The notes beneath the pieces were generated by a model. It saw only the letters and a program-made list of their open reading frames with translations. It was not told where the DNA came from and ran no database searches. Positions 63,096-64,000 of a DNA stretch of 64,000 bases are shown here, in pieces. The DNA is from Amycolatopsis alba DSM 44262 (lineage in GTDB: Bacteria > Actinomycetota > Actinomycetes > Mycobacteriales > Pseudonocardiaceae), in assembly GCF_000384215.1 (NCBI RefSeq), contig NZ_KB913032.1, positions 3,675,665 through 3,739,664 on the forward strand, read 5' to 3'. The position numbers and the translations under genes were made by a program. The first letter of the stretch is position 1; every line of letters starts with the position of its first letter.

Positions 63096-64000
63096 CTAAT
63101 CGGTTTCGAGTGTCTGATTTGCCTGATTTTTGTCCATCAGTGCCACGATGCGTTCAAGATCGTCCACCGAGCCGAATTCGAGCGTGATCCGCCCTTTGCG
63201 GCGACCCAAGTCGACCTTCACGCGAGTGTCGAAGCGGTCCGAAAGCCGGTTCGCCAGTTCTTGCAGACCAGGAGCCTGGATCGGTTTGCGGGGAGCGGGC
63301 TTCGGCTTCGCCGGCTTTTCGCTCTTTTTGAGCGTGACGGCTTCCTCGGTCGCGCGGACCGACATGCCTTCCGCGACGATCCGCGCGGCCAGCTCTTCCT
63401 GACTGTCGGCGTCTTCGAGAGAGAGCAGCGCCCGCGCGTGGCCCGCCGAAAGCACCCCGGCCGCGACCCGTCGCTGGACCGCGAGGGGGAGTTTGAGCAA
63501 GCGGATCGTGTTCGTGATGACCGGGCGGCTGCGCCCGATCCGGCTTGCCAGCTCCTCGTGGGTGACCGCGAATTCGTCGAGCAGCTGCTGATACGCGGCC
63601 GCTTCTTCGAGCGGGTTGAGCTGAACGCGGTGGATGTTCTCGAGCAGCGCGTCGCGCAGCATCGCCTCGTCGGCGGTCTGCCGGACGATCGCCGGGATCG
63701 CCTCCAGCTCCGCCAGCTGAGACGCGCGCAGCCGCCGCTCGCCCATGACGAGTTCGTACTCGTCGGCGCCGAGCTCCCGGACCACGATGGGCTGCATGAG
63801 CCCGAACTCGCGAATCGAGTGCTCCAGCTCGTTGAGCGCGTCTTCGTCGAAGACGTGCCGCGGCTGCTTCGGGTTCGGCTTGATCTGGCTGACCGGCACC
63901 TCGCGGTAGACCGCGCCCGCGACCGCACCGCCCTGTGCACCGGCCGCGCCGTTGGCCGCGAACCAACCCTTGTCCTCCGGTCCCGACGGACCGGCCGGGG
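63096..64000 (-). CDS. parB: Chromosome partitioning protein ParB (5' end off window)
   Basis: At least 301 codons; the frame is open to the window edge, so the N-terminus is missing. It binds parS sites, spreads on DNA as a CTP-dependent clamp, and works with ParA to segregate origins. The ParB/Srx CTPase domain shows [20 protein letters not shown], then the signature [20 protein letters not shown]; the N-engagement/box III region [20 protein letters not shown] is intact. A helix-turn-helix ([20 protein letters not shown]) and a C-terminal dimerisation domain follow. Together with the trx-cwlM genes it marks the neighbourhood of oriC, with parA and rsmG expected just beyond position 64000. 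Confidence 0.97.
   Translation of the reverse strand, partial: PAGPSGPEDKGWFAANGAAGAQGGAVAGAVYREVPVSQIKPNPKQPRHVFDEDALNELEHSIREFGLMQPIVVRELGADEYELVMGERRLRASQLAELEAIPAIVRQTADEAMLRDALLENIHRVQLNPLEEAAAYQQLLDEFAVTHEELASRIGRSRPVITNTIRLLKLPLAVQRRVAAGVLSAGHARALLSLEDADSQEELAARIVAEGMSVRATEEAVTLKKSEKPAKPKPAPRKPIQAPGLQELANRLSDRFDTRVKVDLGRRKGRITLEFGSVDDLERIVALMDKNQANQTLETD

Overview
The window is high-GC actinobacterial DNA (G/C-ending codons, many GTG starts, long spurious antisense frames). It most resembles Amycolatopsis or a close Pseudonocardiaceae relative. Two things point there: the gene order at the right end (CCA-adding enzyme, Nudix, DUF6049 protein, murJ, pseudokinase, sigM, anti-sigma factor, trxB, trxA, cwlM, ... 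parB), which is the conserved block beside the replication origin in mycobacteria and relatives, and a dispersed GGGAGCAAGGGACCTTTGCTA-type repeat that I associate with Amycolatopsis. The genus call is inference.

Layout. 1-2 kb: two secreted proteins on the minus strand, the first cut by the window edge. 2-5.1 kb: an AI-2E-family membrane protein overlapping a MacS-type histidine kinase and NarL-type response regulator. 5.1-11.5 kb: a lipoprotein, a DUF1707 protein, a 14-TM exporter, a CadD-like transporter, PTS enzyme I with a DasR/GntR-type operator over its start codon, and a ribokinase. 11.8-14.9 kb (minus): a small type VII secretion (ESX)-associated operon made of a YbaB-like protein, an EspC-like protein, a helical WSG-motif protein and a membrane protein. 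15.1-23.7 kb: housekeeping and transport genes, including leuS behind what looks like a leucine-codon attenuator (leader peptide MNTARLLLSLPR plus terminator).

23.8-41.7 kb (plus) is the standout: a YbaB-like protein, a WXG100 protein and a 2505-residue polytoxin. The polytoxin has a CpnT-like N-terminus, a long Pro/Gln/Ser linker, two tandem [ADP-ribosyltransferase + papain-like] modules and a RelA/SpoT-like C-terminus. It is followed by a small candidate immunity protein, two TNT-fold proteins, two large proteins with degenerate ADP-ribosylglycohydrolase (DraG) domains, and one intact ADP-ribosylglycohydrolase. The set reads as a toxin/immunity locus built around NAD+, ADP-ribose and nucleotide chemistry, delivered by a type VII system whose core machinery lies outside the window.

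41.7-47.2 kb (minus): a luciferase-like oxidoreductase, an orphan histidine kinase with a methyltransferase, a DUF4241 protein and the CCA-adding enzyme. 47.4-58.5 kb (plus): the cell-envelope/redox block. MurJ flips lipid II and a separate pseudokinase gene follows it (one fused protein in M. tuberculosis). SigM and its anti-sigma factor overlap. trxB-trxA sit behind a SigR/SigH-like promoter, and CwlM here keeps amidase residues that the mycobacterial protein has lost. 58.5-64 kb: a DnaA-box-like cluster, a GNAT acetyltransferase, an aminotransferase/ATP-grasp pair, a HAD phosphatase pair and the start-truncated parB.

All functional calls come from reading translated sequence and motifs. 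No database search was run.
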